From: an uncultured Lachnospiraceae bacterium
GTDB taxonomy: Bacteria; Bacillota; Clostridia; Lachnospirales; Lachnospiraceae
Assembly: GCA_900542015.1 (NCBI GenBank)
Contig: UQLY01000006.1
Span: forward strand, 62,001-126,000
Reading direction: 5' to 3'
Length of the DNA: 64,000 bases
How positions within the stretch are numbered: position 1 is the stretch's first letter; every line of letters starts with the position of its first letter. This document shows positions 18,051 to 26,936 of the stretch, one piece after another. The notes below the pieces were generated by a model that worked only from the letters and a program-made list of their open reading frames with translations, made no database searches and was not told the origin of the DNA. Position numbers and translations under genes: made by a program.

Positions 18051-19272
18051 AGTAGTTGTTGTGGGCGGCGGCGCGGCAGGTATGATTGCTGCCGTGGCGG
18101 CTGCGGAACGCGGTCATAAAGTGACGCTTTTGGAACAAAACGAAAAGCTGGGCAAAAAGATTTTTATCACGGGTAAAGGGCGCTGCAATCTGACCAATGC
18201 TTCCGATATGGAGCAGATTTTTGAAAATATCGTGACCAATCCCAAATTTTTGTACAGCGCGCTGTACGGCTTTGATAATCGGGCGTGTATGACCTTTTTT
18301 GAAGAAAACGGACTGCGGTTAAAAACAGAGCGGGGCAACAGAGTATTTCCCTTTTCCGATCATTCGTCCGATGTCATCAAAACGCTGGAAAAAAAGCTGC
18401 GCCGGTCGGGCGTGGAAATCCGTCTTCATACAAAGGTTGATAAACTGATTGTGGAGGAAAGCCGTATCGCAGGCGTCCGCGACGAGAGCGGCGAAACCTA
18501 TGCCGCTGATTCGGTCATTCTTGCTACCGGAGGCGTTTCCTATCCGTCTACCGGTTCAACCGGAGACGGGCACAGGATGGCGGAAGAAACCGGACACAGG
18601 GTAACGACCTGTTATCCGGCGCTGGTGCCTTTGCGAATCAGGGAACACTGGTGCAGGGATTTGATGGGATTAGCCTTAAAAAATGTGACGGTTACGGTTA
18701 AGAACGGCAAAAAAGTCTTATATGAAGGCTTCGGGGAAATGCTTTTTACCCATTACGGCGTCAGCGGACCATTGATACTAAGCGCCAGCAGTTATATCAA
18801 TAAGTTAGCATCGGGTAACGAACTGCGCCTCCTGCTTGACTTAAAGCCGGCGCTGACCATGGAGCAGTTGCAAAAGCGCCTGATCCGCGAGTTTGAGCAA
18901 AACCGTCAAAAGCAGTTTAAAAACGCCCTTGGCGGCTTATTTCCCGCAAGACTGATTCCGGTCATGCTGGAGCTTTCGTGTATTGATCCCGAGAAAAAGG
19001 CGGGGGAAATCGGAAAAGGAGAACGGAACGCATTTGCGGAAGTGATCAAGGGACTGCCGATGACGATTACCGGAACCGCCGATTTTAATGAGGCGATTGT
19101 GACAAAAGGCGGTGTCAGCGTCCGGGATATCAACCCTTCTACCATGGAATCAAAAATCATTGCAGGGCTTTATTTTGCAGGCGAACTGATCGATGTGGAC
19201 GCCCTGACGGGCGGTTATAATCTGCAGATCGCTTGGTCCACGGGGCATCTGGCGGGAGAGTCGGCGGGCTGA
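18043..19272 (+). CDS. NAD(P)/FAD-dependent oxidoreductase, HI0933/BaiN-like
   Basis: 409-residue flavoprotein. The FAD-binding Rossmann motif VVVGGGAAGMIAAVAAAERG is at the N-terminus, with the family signature GKGRCNLTNA and a C-terminal GGYNLQIAWSTGHLAG. This family includes BaiN, which reduces bile-acid intermediates, but most members, found in nearly all Firmicutes, have no proven substrate. It overlaps the RpiR gene and precedes cmk, as in many Clostridia. I therefore keep the broad name. Confidence 0.88.
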   Translation: MSRVVVVGGGAAGMIAAVAAAERGHKVTLLEQNEKLGKKIFITGKGRCNLTNASDMEQIFENIVTNPKFLYSALYGFDNRACMTFFEENGLRLKTERGNRVFPFSDHSSDVIKTLEKKLRRSGVEIRLHTKVDKLIVEESRIAGVRDESGETYAADSVILATGGVSYPSTGSTGDGHRMAEETGHRVTTCYPALVPLRIREHWCRDLMGLALKNVTVTVKNGKKVLYEGFGEMLFTHYGVSGPLILSASSYINKLASGNELRLLLDLKPALTMEQLQKRLIREFEQNRQKQFKNALGGLFPARLIPVMLELSCIDPEKKAGEIGKGERNAFAEVIKGLPMTITGTADFNEAIVTKGGVSVRDINPSTMESKIIAGLYFAGELIDVDALTGGYNLQIAWSTGHLAGESAG

Positions 19273-19359
19273 CCGACAGGAGCCGGAGGGCTGAAAATAA
19301 CGGACGCCTTTCGGATGAGGAAACCGGGAAATAGCAATCAAGGAGAAAAGAGGAAAATC

Positions 19360-20016
19360 ATGAGTTACAACATTGCAATAGACGGACCTGCGGGAGCAGG
19401 GAAAAGTACCATTGCCAAAAAAATCGCAAAGCAGTTGGGATTTATCTATGTGGATACGGGAGCCATGTACCGCGCCATGGCGCTGCATATTCTCAGAAAA
19501 GGGATTGATCCGAAGGACAGCGCGGCGATCAGCCGCGCCTGCAAGGATGCGGATATTACCATTCAATATCTCGACGGGGAACAGGTCGTGCTGTTAAACG
19601 GCGAGAATGTCAACGGACTGATCAGGACTGAAGAAGTGGGCAATATGGCGTCGGCAAGCTCCGTCAGCGGCGATGTGCGGAAAAAACTGGTTTCCTTACA
19701 GCAAAAGCTTGCAAAGACGGCGGACGTGGTAATGGACGGCAGGGATATCGGCACCTGCGTGCTGCCCGATGCGGACGTAAAGGTGTATCTGACCGCGAGC
19801 CCCAAAGTGCGCGCGAAGCGCAGATACGACGAGCTGACGGCAAAAGGCGTTTCCTGTGATCTTGATCAGATCGAAAAGGATATTATGGAACGCGACGAGC
19901 GGGATATGAACCGGGAACTTTCGCCGCTAAAGCAGGCAGCGGACGCGGTGCTTGTGGATTCTTCGGATCTGTCCGTCGAAGAAGTGGTGGAAAAAATCAT
20001 TGCCATGAAAGAATAA
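19360..20016 (+). CDS. cmk: Cytidylate kinase
   Basis: 218 residues. Phosphorylates CMP and dCMP to the diphosphates. The P-loop is GPAGAGKST at the start, with the CMP-binding region YVDTGAMYRAMAL and the late motif DGRDIGTCVLPDADVKVYLT. The ATG at 19360 was chosen over the in-frame ATG at 19315 because the family begins right at the P-loop and GAGG lies 6 bases upstream. It sits ahead of ispH and the S1-domain gene. Confidence 0.95.
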   Translation: MSYNIAIDGPAGAGKSTIAKKIAKQLGFIYVDTGAMYRAMALHILRKGIDPKDSAAISRACKDADITIQYLDGEQVVLLNGENVNGLIRTEEVGNMASASSVSGDVRKKLVSLQQKLAKTADVVMDGRDIGTCVLPDADVKVYLTASPKVRAKRRYDELTAKGVSCDLDQIEKDIMERDERDMNRELSPLKQAADAVLVDSSDLSVEEVVEKIIAMKE

Positions 20017-20058
20017 GCATGGGACATGCCGGAAAGAAATATCATAAAGGAGTCGGGA

Positions 20059-20907
20059 ATGGAAATCAGGCTGGCAAAAACGGCGGGCTTTTGCTTCGGC
20101 GTAAAGCGTGCTGTGGAACAAGTGTATGAACAGATAGAAAAAGGGAAAAAGATATATACCTTCGGACCGATTATTCATAACGAATCCGTCGTTGCCGATC
20201 TGGAGCGCAGGGGCGTAACGGTCATAGAGGACGTGGAAGCCCTGAAGGAGATCAGGGACGGCAGCGTCGTCATAAGATCTCACGGCGTGCCGAAGGAAAT
20301 TTATGATATTCTGCAAAAACAGGAACTGGAATGTATCGATGCGACCTGTCCTTTTGTCAAAAAAATTCACCGGATTGTGGAGAAAGAGAGCAACGAGGGA
20401 AAACAGATTATTATAATAGGAAACGATTCCCATCCGGAGGTGGAAGGTATTAAGGGATGGTGCAAAAATCCCGCGATTGTAGTGGAATCGGCGCAGCAGG
20501 CGCAAAATCTTTTGCTGCCGCCAAAAGAGAAGGTCTGCGTTGTTTCCCAGACGACATTTAACTACAATAAATTTCAAGAATTAGTTGAAATTATTTCTAA
20601 AAAAGGTTATGATATAAATGTTGTAAATACGATTTGTAATGCTACCGAGGAAAGACAGACGGAAGCTGCACAGATTGCAGCTAAGGTCGATGCCATGATA
20701 GTGATAGGCGGTACTCACAGCTCCAATTCGCGGAAACTGTTTGAAATCTGCAGCGAGAAATGTGAGAACACTTTTTTTATACAGACACTGGATGATTTGA
20801 ATATGGAATTATCCGATTCGGCTCGACTGGTGGGAATTACCGCGGGGGCGTCAACCCCAAATAATATTATTGAGGAGGTTCAAAATTATGTCAGAATTAA
20901 CTTTTGA
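20059..20907 (+). CDS. ispH: 4-hydroxy-3-methylbut-2-enyl diphosphate reductase
   Basis: 282 residues, last step of the MEP isoprenoid pathway, an iron-sulfur enzyme. The three cluster cysteines are in FCFGVKRAV, ATCPFV and NTICNATEERQ; the substrate-binding HPEVEG and the GGTHSSNSRKL stretch are present. The start at ATG 20059 has AAAGGAG 6 bases upstream. The 3' end overlaps the S1-domain gene by 20 bases. In many Clostridia these two are fused into one protein; here they are separate but overlapping. Confidence 0.95.
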   Translation: MEIRLAKTAGFCFGVKRAVEQVYEQIEKGKKIYTFGPIIHNESVVADLERRGVTVIEDVEALKEIRDGSVVIRSHGVPKEIYDILQKQELECIDATCPFVKKIHRIVEKESNEGKQIIIIGNDSHPEVEGIKGWCKNPAIVVESAQQAQNLLLPPKEKVCVVSQTTFNYNKFQELVEIISKKGYDINVVNTICNATEERQTEAAQIAAKVDAMIVIGGTHSSNSRKLFEICSEKCENTFFIQTLDDLNMELSDSARLVGITAGASTPNNIIEEVQNYVRINF

Positions 20908-22030
20908 ACAAATGTTGGAAGAATCATTAAAAACAATCAGAAATGGAGAAGTCGTAGAAGGAACCGTCATTGCGGTAAAACCGGATGAGGCGGTTTTGAA
21001 CATTGGATATAAATCTGATGGTATTCTTACCAGAAATGAATACACAAACGAAGCGAACGTAGATCTGACTACCGTGTTAAACGTCGGCGACAAGATGGAA
21101 GTAAAGGTTATTAAAGTCAACGACGGAGAGGGACAAGTTCTTCTTTCTTATAAGAGGCTTGCGTTGGAAAAAGGCAACAAGAGGATTCAGGAAGCTTTTG
21201 AAAATAAGGAAGTGCTGACCGCGAAGGTTGCCCAGGTGCTGGACGGCGGTTTAAGCGTAGTTGTGGACGAGGTCAGGGTATTTATTCCCGCAAGCCTTGT
21301 TTCCAATGTCTATGAGAAGGATTTATCCAAATACGCGGATCAGGAAATTGAATTTGTGATCAGCGAATACAATCCGAAGAGAAGAAGATATATCGGCGAC
21401 CGCAAACAGCTTTTGGTTGCAAGAAAAGCGGAACAGCAGAGAGAATTGTTCGAAAAAATCCATATCGGCGACGTTGTGGAAGGAACCGTTAAGAATGTGA
21501 CGGACTTCGGCGCGTTTATCGATTTGGGCGGCGCTGACGGACTGCTCCATATTTCCGAAATGTCATGGGGCAGAGTTGAAAACCCCAAGAAGGTATTTAA
21601 GGTCGGCGATCAGGTAAAGGTTCTGATCAAAGATATCGACGGCACGAAGATTGCCCTGAGCTTAAAGTTTGAGGATTCCAATCCTTGGAAGGATGCGGCA
21701 AGCAAATATGCCGTCGGAAACGTAGTAACGGGCAAAGTTGCGAGAATGACTGACTTTGGCGCATTTGTGGAATTGGAAGTAGGCGTGGACGCATTGCTGC
21801 ATGTATCCCAGATTTCCAAGGACCATATTGAGAAACCTTCCGATGTTTTGAAGGTGGGAGAAGAAGTAACGGCTAAGATCGTTGATTTCAACGAAGCGGA
21901 GAAAAAGATCAGCTTAAGCATGAAAGCCCTGCTTGCTCCCGAACCCGCTGCCGAAGACGAAGATGCGGATGTTGTATCCGTTGATATTGAGAAAGTAATC
22001 GCTGAAGAAAACGAAGAAAGCGCTGAGTAA
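20888..22030 (+). CDS. 30S ribosomal protein S1-like protein, four S1 domains
   Basis: 380 residues with four S1 RNA-binding repeats (starting near residues 21, 105, 190 and 275); the third has GDVVEGTVKNVTDFGAFIDL and the fourth VVTGKVARMTDFGAFVEL. An acidic tail follows. It probably binds mRNA and aids translation initiation; it is shorter than the six-domain S1 of Proteobacteria. The ATG at 20888 lies inside the ispH 3' end, with GAGGAGG 9 bases upstream, so it is translationally coupled to ispH. Confidence 0.92.
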   Translation: MSELTFEQMLEESLKTIRNGEVVEGTVIAVKPDEAVLNIGYKSDGILTRNEYTNEANVDLTTVLNVGDKMEVKVIKVNDGEGQVLLSYKRLALEKGNKRIQEAFENKEVLTAKVAQVLDGGLSVVVDEVRVFIPASLVSNVYEKDLSKYADQEIEFVISEYNPKRRRYIGDRKQLLVARKAEQQRELFEKIHIGDVVEGTVKNVTDFGAFIDLGGADGLLHISEMSWGRVENPKKVFKVGDQVKVLIKDIDGTKIALSLKFEDSNPWKDAASKYAVGNVVTGKVARMTDFGAFVELEVGVDALLHVSQISKDHIEKPSDVLKVGEEVTAKIVDFNEAEKKISLSMKALLAPEPAAEDEDADVVSVDIEKVIAEENEESAE

Positions 22031-22032
22031 AA

Positions 22033-22812
22033 ATGGCTCTGTTTGATTATGAACAGTTTAAGAAGGCGGTATATCAACTGACGACGATTGATTTAAGCTG
22101 CTACAAAGAAAAGCAGATGAAACGCCGGATCGATACGTTGATTGCCAAAAACGGCATTGACGGATATGCCCGCTATGTAGATTTACTTCGTACGAATAAA
22201 GAAAAATTCAATGAATTTGTCAATTATCTGACGATCAATGTTTCGGAGTTTTACCGCAATCCGGAGCAATGGGCATATATGGACCGGGAAGTGATCCCGC
22301 AGCTGCTTCGGGACTTCGGTCCGAGGCTGAAGATCTGGAGCGCGGCGTGCTCTACCGGAGATGAGCCGTATTCTCTTGTTATGGCATTGTCAAAACACCT
22401 GCCGCTTAACCAGATAACGATTTATGCGACGGATATTGACAATCAGGTATTGGAGAAGGCGCAAGCCGGTCTGTACAATGAAAAGAGTATCGCTTCGGTG
22501 CCTGCGGATTTAAAAAGGAAATATTTTACGCAGGTAGGTCCTTCCTACCGGATTGCCGATGAGATTAAGGAAAGGGTCAAATTTCAGAAGCACAATTTAT
22601 TGAAAGACGCTTATCCGACGGATTGTCATTTCATCATTTGCAGAAATGTGCTGATCTATTTTACCGAAGAGGCGAAGGATGAGATTTTCGCTAAGTTTTA
22701 TCAGTCTCTGGCGCATAAAGGCGTTTTATTTATCGGCAGTACCGAACAGATTATCAATTATAAGCAGATCGGATATGAAAGAAAAGATTCGTTTTATTAT
22801 GGGAAACCATAA
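22033..22812 (+). CDS. CheR-type protein-glutamate O-methyltransferase
   Basis: 259 residues: an N-terminal helical domain, then a SAM-binding domain with WSAACSTGDEPYSLVM and the YATDIDNQVLEKA and FIICRNVLIYF motifs. It methylates glutamates of chemoreceptors using SAM. No other chemotaxis gene is nearby and the gene follows the S1 gene by 2 bases, so it is read from the same transcript. A terminator follows. It may serve chemotaxis genes elsewhere or another signalling route. Confidence 0.92.
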   Translation: MALFDYEQFKKAVYQLTTIDLSCYKEKQMKRRIDTLIAKNGIDGYARYVDLLRTNKEKFNEFVNYLTINVSEFYRNPEQWAYMDREVIPQLLRDFGPRLKIWSAACSTGDEPYSLVMALSKHLPLNQITIYATDIDNQVLEKAQAGLYNEKSIASVPADLKRKYFTQVGPSYRIADEIKERVKFQKHNLLKDAYPTDCHFIICRNVLIYFTEEAKDEIFAKFYQSLAHKGVLFIGSTEQIINYKQIGYERKDSFYYGKP

Positions 22813-22831
22813 GGAAAATCATAAAATGCGT

Positions 22832-22862
22832 AAAGAAGCTGCCGTGGTGGTGGCTTCTTTTT
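22832..22862 (+). terminator. Intrinsic terminator after cheR
   Basis: AAAGAAGC (22832-22839) pairs with GCTTCTTT (22853-22860) and T bases follow. It closes the core block ahead of the T7SS island. Confidence 0.85.
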
Positions 22863-22900
22863 GCTTTTCATAAAAATCTGAACATATTAGACAAATAGTT

Positions 22901-22975
22901 TTGATAAAAACCATTGGTTTCTGTATCTTAAAACTGAAAACCTCTATACTGGAAGTGAAACAAATAGTATAGAGG
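22901..22975 (+). promoter_or_regulatory. Promoter and inverted repeat upstream of the LytTR regulator
   Basis: TTGATA (22901-22906), 17 bases, TATCTT (22924-22929). Just downstream is a perfect 10-base inverted repeat, CCTCTATACT (22941-22950) and AGTATAGAGG (22966-22975), with a 15-base gap. It could be an RNA hairpin in the leader or an operator. Confidence 0.5.
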
Positions 22976-22983
22976 GAATACGG

Positions 22984-23022
22984 ATGGACTTGATGAAATT
23001 AGGATTGCCGGGAACGGACTAG
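22984..23022 (+). CDS. Possible 12-residue leader peptide
   Basis: A tiny frame, MDLMKLGLPGTD, follows AGAGGG by 9 bases and lies in the leader of the LytTR regulator gene. There is no proof of translation; it could be chance or a short leader or signal peptide. Confidence 0.15.
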   Translation: MDLMKLGLPGTD

Positions 23023-23078
23023 TATTTAATATACTGATGAAAAGGGATTAAGGGGAAATTTTTTACCGGGGTAGCAAA

Positions 23079-23825
23079 ATGAAAGACAAAAAGAGAAAAG
23101 CGCTTATTGTGGAAGACAATAAATGTGTAGCTGAAGAATTATATAGCATTTTAAAAGAAATTGACAGCACGCTGGAGGTATATTGTTGTAAAGACTATCA
23201 GGATGCGTGCGACTTGGTATTAGAAGAAACCATCGATGTTTTTTTGGTAGACATTATCCTGGACACCAGTCAGGACAACGATGTATCCGGTTTGAATTTT
23301 GTACGCCATATCAGAGCAATGAGTCAATACAAATTTTCGCCGGTTATATTTATTACTTCTGTTTATGACTCAAAAATATACGCGTATGATCAATTACATT
23401 GCTATCATTATTTGGAAAAGCCGTTTGATCAGGTCGAGGCAAAAAGCATTATCAAAGAGGCTCTGGAGATGTCTGACCGGTATGAGGTGGAAGAGTATAT
23501 CCGTATAAAGGATAGTGATGTTATAATTGAGCAGAATATCAATGATATCGTTTATATAAAAAGTCAGGACAGGAAGCTTGAGATTGTAAGTACAGAGGGA
23601 ACAATGACCCTATACTATAAAACGGTAAAAGAGGTAAAGAAACAGGTTTTGGCATATAATTTTTTTCAATGTAACCGTAATATTCTGGTTAATAGAAAAT
23701 ATATACGGAAAATTGATATGGGGAGAGGAGAAATTATATTAAAGGATAATTATGGAACCTTGGAGTTTGGACGCGTTTATAAGAAAAGGATAAATGAGGA
23801 ATTTTCAGAGAACTCTAAACTTTAA
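23079..23825 (+). CDS. LytTR-family response regulator
   Basis: 248 residues: a receiver domain (phospho-acceptor Asp in DVFLVDIILD, conserved Lys in YLEKPF) and a C-terminal LytTR DNA-binding domain (residues ~140-245, with NFFQCNRNILVNRKYIRKID). It resembles AgrA/LytR-type regulators that answer a peptide-sensing kinase, but no kinase gene is next to it. It sits directly before the T7SS genes in the same direction and is the best candidate activator of that locus. It shares the AT-rich composition of the island rather than that of cheR. Confidence 0.9.
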   Translation: MKDKKRKALIVEDNKCVAEELYSILKEIDSTLEVYCCKDYQDACDLVLEETIDVFLVDIILDTSQDNDVSGLNFVRHIRAMSQYKFSPVIFITSVYDSKIYAYDQLHCYHYLEKPFDQVEAKSIIKEALEMSDRYEVEEYIRIKDSDVIIEQNINDIVYIKSQDRKLEIVSTEGTMTLYYKTVKEVKKQVLAYNFFQCNRNILVNRKYIRKIDMGRGEIILKDNYGTLEFGRVYKKRINEEFSENSKL

Positions 23826-23977
23826 ATAAAACAACAAATTGTATAAAATTAAGACGAAAAACAACGTATGGTTGTTGCAAAGAAGTATCGAATGTTTATT
23901 GTGTTTTTTTTAATGACGTTCGGTGTCTAATTTGCGACACTCATGCGTTTTTTGTTTTTATAGGTAAAAACTTCCAT

Positions 23978-23983
23978 TATAAT
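23978..23983 (+). promoter_or_regulatory. -10 box of the T7SS operon promoter
   Basis: Perfect TATAAT (23978-23983) about 49 bases before the EsaA-like gene, without a recognisable -35. A poor -35 is what an activator-dependent promoter would show. Upstream, GTGTC and GACAC (23923-23940) form a small dyad in the place where an activator could bind. Confidence 0.45.
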
Positions 23984-24031
23984 AAAAAGCAGGGAAGATC
24001 TGCACAAATGAAAAGGAGATAAGTTGACAAA

Positions 24032-26008
24032 ATGCGAATAAAAATTCTTAGAAATATTTCCGCAGCGATGATAATGATTATACTTATGCTTTCCTGCTTT
24101 TATGCAGGAACAAGCGTGGAACAGAAAATGCAGAGTGTTTCCAATGAAGGGACGGAAAAGATCGCGGTTGTCAATTTAGATGAAGGGGTTTTCAAGCATA
24201 ACGAGCCTGACGAAAAGTTTTACTATTCCAATGAATTATTGAAATACAATAGCGTGGATTTTGATATGGTTTCCCTGGAAAGCGCCCGTAATGGAATTTT
24301 GGAGGGGAGATTTGCGGCATATATTATTCTTCCGGCTGATTTTTCAGAAAAAGTCGAAAGTGTAAATTATGATCCGGAAAAAGCAAGCTTAACGTATGCT
24401 GTCAATCCGTATCTTAATGATGACGCAAAGGAAAAAACAATTAAAAATTTGGAATCGTTTAGTCAAGACATCAATTATGATATTTCTTACATATATGTAA
24501 GCGCCATTCTAAGGGATTTTCATGATGTTCAGGATTCCTCAAAGACAATTTTGGAGAATGATCTGGCTGATGAAGAACAATTGCTTGCGGTCGATTCGGA
24601 AGAGTTAATTGAAGCTTTTATGTATCCGGAATTAAGACAAGTTGAAAGAGAGGTAGAGGTTTTAAATTTTCAGGAATTATTTGATGCGAACAACCTTTTA
24701 AGTAACGAGATAGAGGAGGGGTTAAAATCAGATATCCTGAATGGGGAAACGGCTTATCAGGATGTGCAAAGTCAGAGTACAACTGTTTTAAATGCGTCTG
24801 ATCATTTACAAAGTGTTATTGAAAGCTATCATCCGGGGTATGATGCGGATGGGAATTTAATATACCAGGAGGGCATTCTGACTTTGAGTGAGAATTTTGC
24901 CAGATATAATGCGGCGCAGGAAGGGAATGCGGAGAATATTAAGGCGCTGGCAAGAAGCGAAGCAAACAGAATGGGGGTCCTGGCAGTCAATAAAGAATTG
25001 GAGATTCTGCAACAATCACTAAGCAATAGCATTTCTCTGAGTGAAAATAGTTATCGGACAGAATATCTGGAAAATATAATAGCCGATATGGAAAGGTATA
25101 TGGTAAATGTAAATAATTATTATGCCGGGTTAGGAGTCAGTGAGAATAATTTATATAATTTTATTGATTTAAGAGATTGTTTAGAGGGAGTTGCTTCTCC
25201 AGAGGGTTATAAAATAAATTTATTTGAAACGGCAGGAAGCATCAGTGAAAACGATATTGCCATATTAACGCAGGATCAACAGTTTTCCGCTGAGTTTACC
25301 GACGCTGTGGATAGCGCAACCAGCGTCAGTATGAATGATGTTTGCAGCATTATAGACGATCAGATAATCGGGGAATTACTGACACAGCAGTCCGATATGC
25401 AGAAATTGATTCGGAACGAGAATCGCAATCTGTTAAAGGAAATGGAATTATATAATGAAGCTGTTTTGGATTATGATCCCTTTGACTATATCGACAATGA
25501 AAGATTGGATAAAAGCCTGGGAATATTTAAGGAAAATATAGAAAAAGTTGAAACACAACAGGGAGAACATGATGAAGAATATTGGGAACTCATGCAGGAA
25601 ATTTATGAGGTTACGGAAGCGAACCAGGAAGCGTTTGATACAAATTTGCAGGAAGCTCAGGAAATCACAAAGGAAAATGTTAATCATACCATTGCGTTAT
25701 TAAAAGAAAGTAAATCGGAAACAACCAGCGAAAATAAAGATTTGCTGGAGGATTTTACCAATAAGCTGACTTATACCAGATTAGGATCTCTGGGAAAAGT
25801 GGAAGCATATGATTTTATTGTATCTCCCATAGACTTTAAAGAAAATTATGTTGATCAGACTATTTTGGATATAAAGAGCAATTACCAGCATTATGTTTTA
25901 GTGGTCATTATTATTTTGGCGGTATTGACGATCCTGTTGTTTTGGTTTTGGGTATTTTCTAAAAAAATAAGCGTGCAGGAAAAAGATATGGCGGATAACT
26001 TTTCATAA
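24032..26008 (+). CDS. esaA: EsaA-like T7SS membrane protein (YhgE/Pip type), short form
   Basis: 658 residues. An N-terminal membrane segment (residues ~8-25) is followed by a long extracytoplasmic region: first the Pip/YhgE-type domain (KIAVVNLDEGV; FAAYIILPADFSEKV), then coiled coil, then a single C-terminal membrane segment (YVLVVIIILAVLTILLFWFW). Full-length EsaA usually has several C-terminal membrane helices and about 1000 residues; this protein has one. In T7SSb EsaA forms the surface stalk. AGGAG is 13 bases upstream of the ATG, which is a loose spacing. Confidence 0.8.
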   Translation: MRIKILRNISAAMIMIILMLSCFYAGTSVEQKMQSVSNEGTEKIAVVNLDEGVFKHNEPDEKFYYSNELLKYNSVDFDMVSLESARNGILEGRFAAYIILPADFSEKVESVNYDPEKASLTYAVNPYLNDDAKEKTIKNLESFSQDINYDISYIYVSAILRDFHDVQDSSKTILENDLADEEQLLAVDSEELIEAFMYPELRQVEREVEVLNFQELFDANNLLSNEIEEGLKSDILNGETAYQDVQSQSTTVLNASDHLQSVIESYHPGYDADGNLIYQEGILTLSENFARYNAAQEGNAENIKALARSEANRMGVLAVNKELEILQQSLSNSISLSENSYRTEYLENIIADMERYMVNVNNYYAGLGVSENNLYNFIDLRDCLEGVASPEGYKINLFETAGSISENDIAILTQDQQFSAEFTDAVDSATSVSMNDVCSIIDDQIIGELLTQQSDMQKLIRNENRNLLKEMELYNEAVLDYDPFDYIDNERLDKSLGIFKENIEKVETQQGEHDEEYWELMQEIYEVTEANQEAFDTNLQEAQEITKENVNHTIALLKESKSETTSENKDLLEDFTNKLTYTRLGSLGKVEAYDFIVSPIDFKENYVDQTILDIKSNYQHYVLVVIIILAVLTILLFWFWVFSKKISVQEKDMADNFS

Positions 26009-26055
26009 GATAAATCTTATGTGGTTATAAAGAAAAAGGAGAAGGAGGAAAAGAA

Positions 26056-26334
26056 ATGTTAAGACTGGATTATGAAGCGTTAGCATCATCAGCAAAAACA
26101 TTAAGTCAGCAGGGGGATACATTTGAAGACTGTATCACTACGATGTCACAGGTTATCAGCGAACTGCCTGAAATCTGGGAAGCAGAAACTTGCGATAAAT
26201 ATGTTGAGCAGTTTGAAGATGCGAAACCCACTTTGGAAAAAGTAAGGCAGTTGATCGAAGATATGTCTACACAGATGCAGACAATTTCGGACAATTTTGC
26301 ACAGGCAGATTCCGACATGGCAGGACAGATGTAA
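26056..26334 (+). CDS. esxA: WXG100-family small secreted protein (EsxA-like)
   Basis: 92 residues, two predicted helices with a turn at IWEAET. This turn has WEA in place of the usual WxG. A very strong ribosome binding site (GGAGAAGGAGG) precedes it, suggesting high output. EsxA-type proteins are dimeric helical hairpins that are secreted by, and needed for, the T7SS. It is separated from the next gene by a perfect stem-loop. Position between esaA and essA matches the staphylococcal ess order in essentials. Confidence 0.85.
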   Translation: MLRLDYEALASSAKTLSQQGDTFEDCITTMSQVISELPEIWEAETCDKYVEQFEDAKPTLEKVRQLIEDMSTQMQTISDNFAQADSDMAGQM

Positions 26335-26354
26335 TCAGTGTCCCTGCAGGGTGA

Positions 26355-26389
26355 AACACATGACCTGTGTTTTTTACAGGTCATGTGTT
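26355..26389 (+). promoter_or_regulatory. Perfect 14-bp stem-loop between esxA and essA
   Basis: AACACATGACCTGT (26355-26368) pairs with ACAGGTCATGTGTT (26376-26389) around a U-rich 7-base loop. There is no T run after the stem, so it is not a normal terminator. It could stabilise the esxA mRNA end or reduce readthrough, giving more EsxA than downstream parts. Confidence 0.7.
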
Positions 26390-26507
26390 ATAATCTAAAC
26401 AAACAGTAAATAACAATAACTATTTGATGATAGATTCAAAATAATAGGAATAAGAATAAGATTCAAAGCAATCATTGCTGAGAAGATTTCTATATAGAGG
26501 AATACAA

Positions 26508-26936
26508 GTGAGCAATTTAATCTCAGATACTAACTCTGTCAGCCAAAATGATGCAGGAACAGATGCGGTATTAAATCTCAATGTAGATGATTTAAACTGG
26601 CAGGGAAAACAATCGACTTCTCTTTGTGACAGATTTCAAATACATATGTTTACGGAAGAATTTGAACAGGCTGAACAAAAAGTTAAACAGGATGAACAGG
26701 AAACGATAGATGACATTTTTGAAAATGTGATGTTTCAGGATAAAACAGGTAACGATGAAAATGAACAAATATTTGCAACCGTGATGGCGGCAGATACGGA
26801 TGTTATCATTAAGGCAGATTATACATCTGAAGGTGCAAAAAGCTTTGATTTTTTTGCGATTTTTTATATTTTTTGCGGGATTGCCGTTGCCGGAGGAATT
26901 TTGTGGGTTATTGACCGAAGGAGAAAAAGAAAATGA
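26508..26936 (+). CDS. essA: EssA-like T7SS membrane protein
   Basis: About 142 residues: a polar N-terminal domain with a Gln/Glu-rich helix and one C-terminal membrane segment (FFAIFYIFCGIAVAGGILWV) with a basic tail. Size, topology and position match EssA, a small T7SSb membrane component. The start was set at GTG 26508 with GAGG 7 bases upstream; the frame also opens at 26475. The stop overlaps the esaB start by 4 bases. Confidence 0.68.
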   Translation: MSNLISDTNSVSQNDAGTDAVLNLNVDDLNWQGKQSTSLCDRFQIHMFTEEFEQAEQKVKQDEQETIDDIFENVMFQDKTGNDENEQIFATVMAADTDVIIKADYTSEGAKSFDFFAIFYIFCGIAVAGGILWVIDRRRKRK

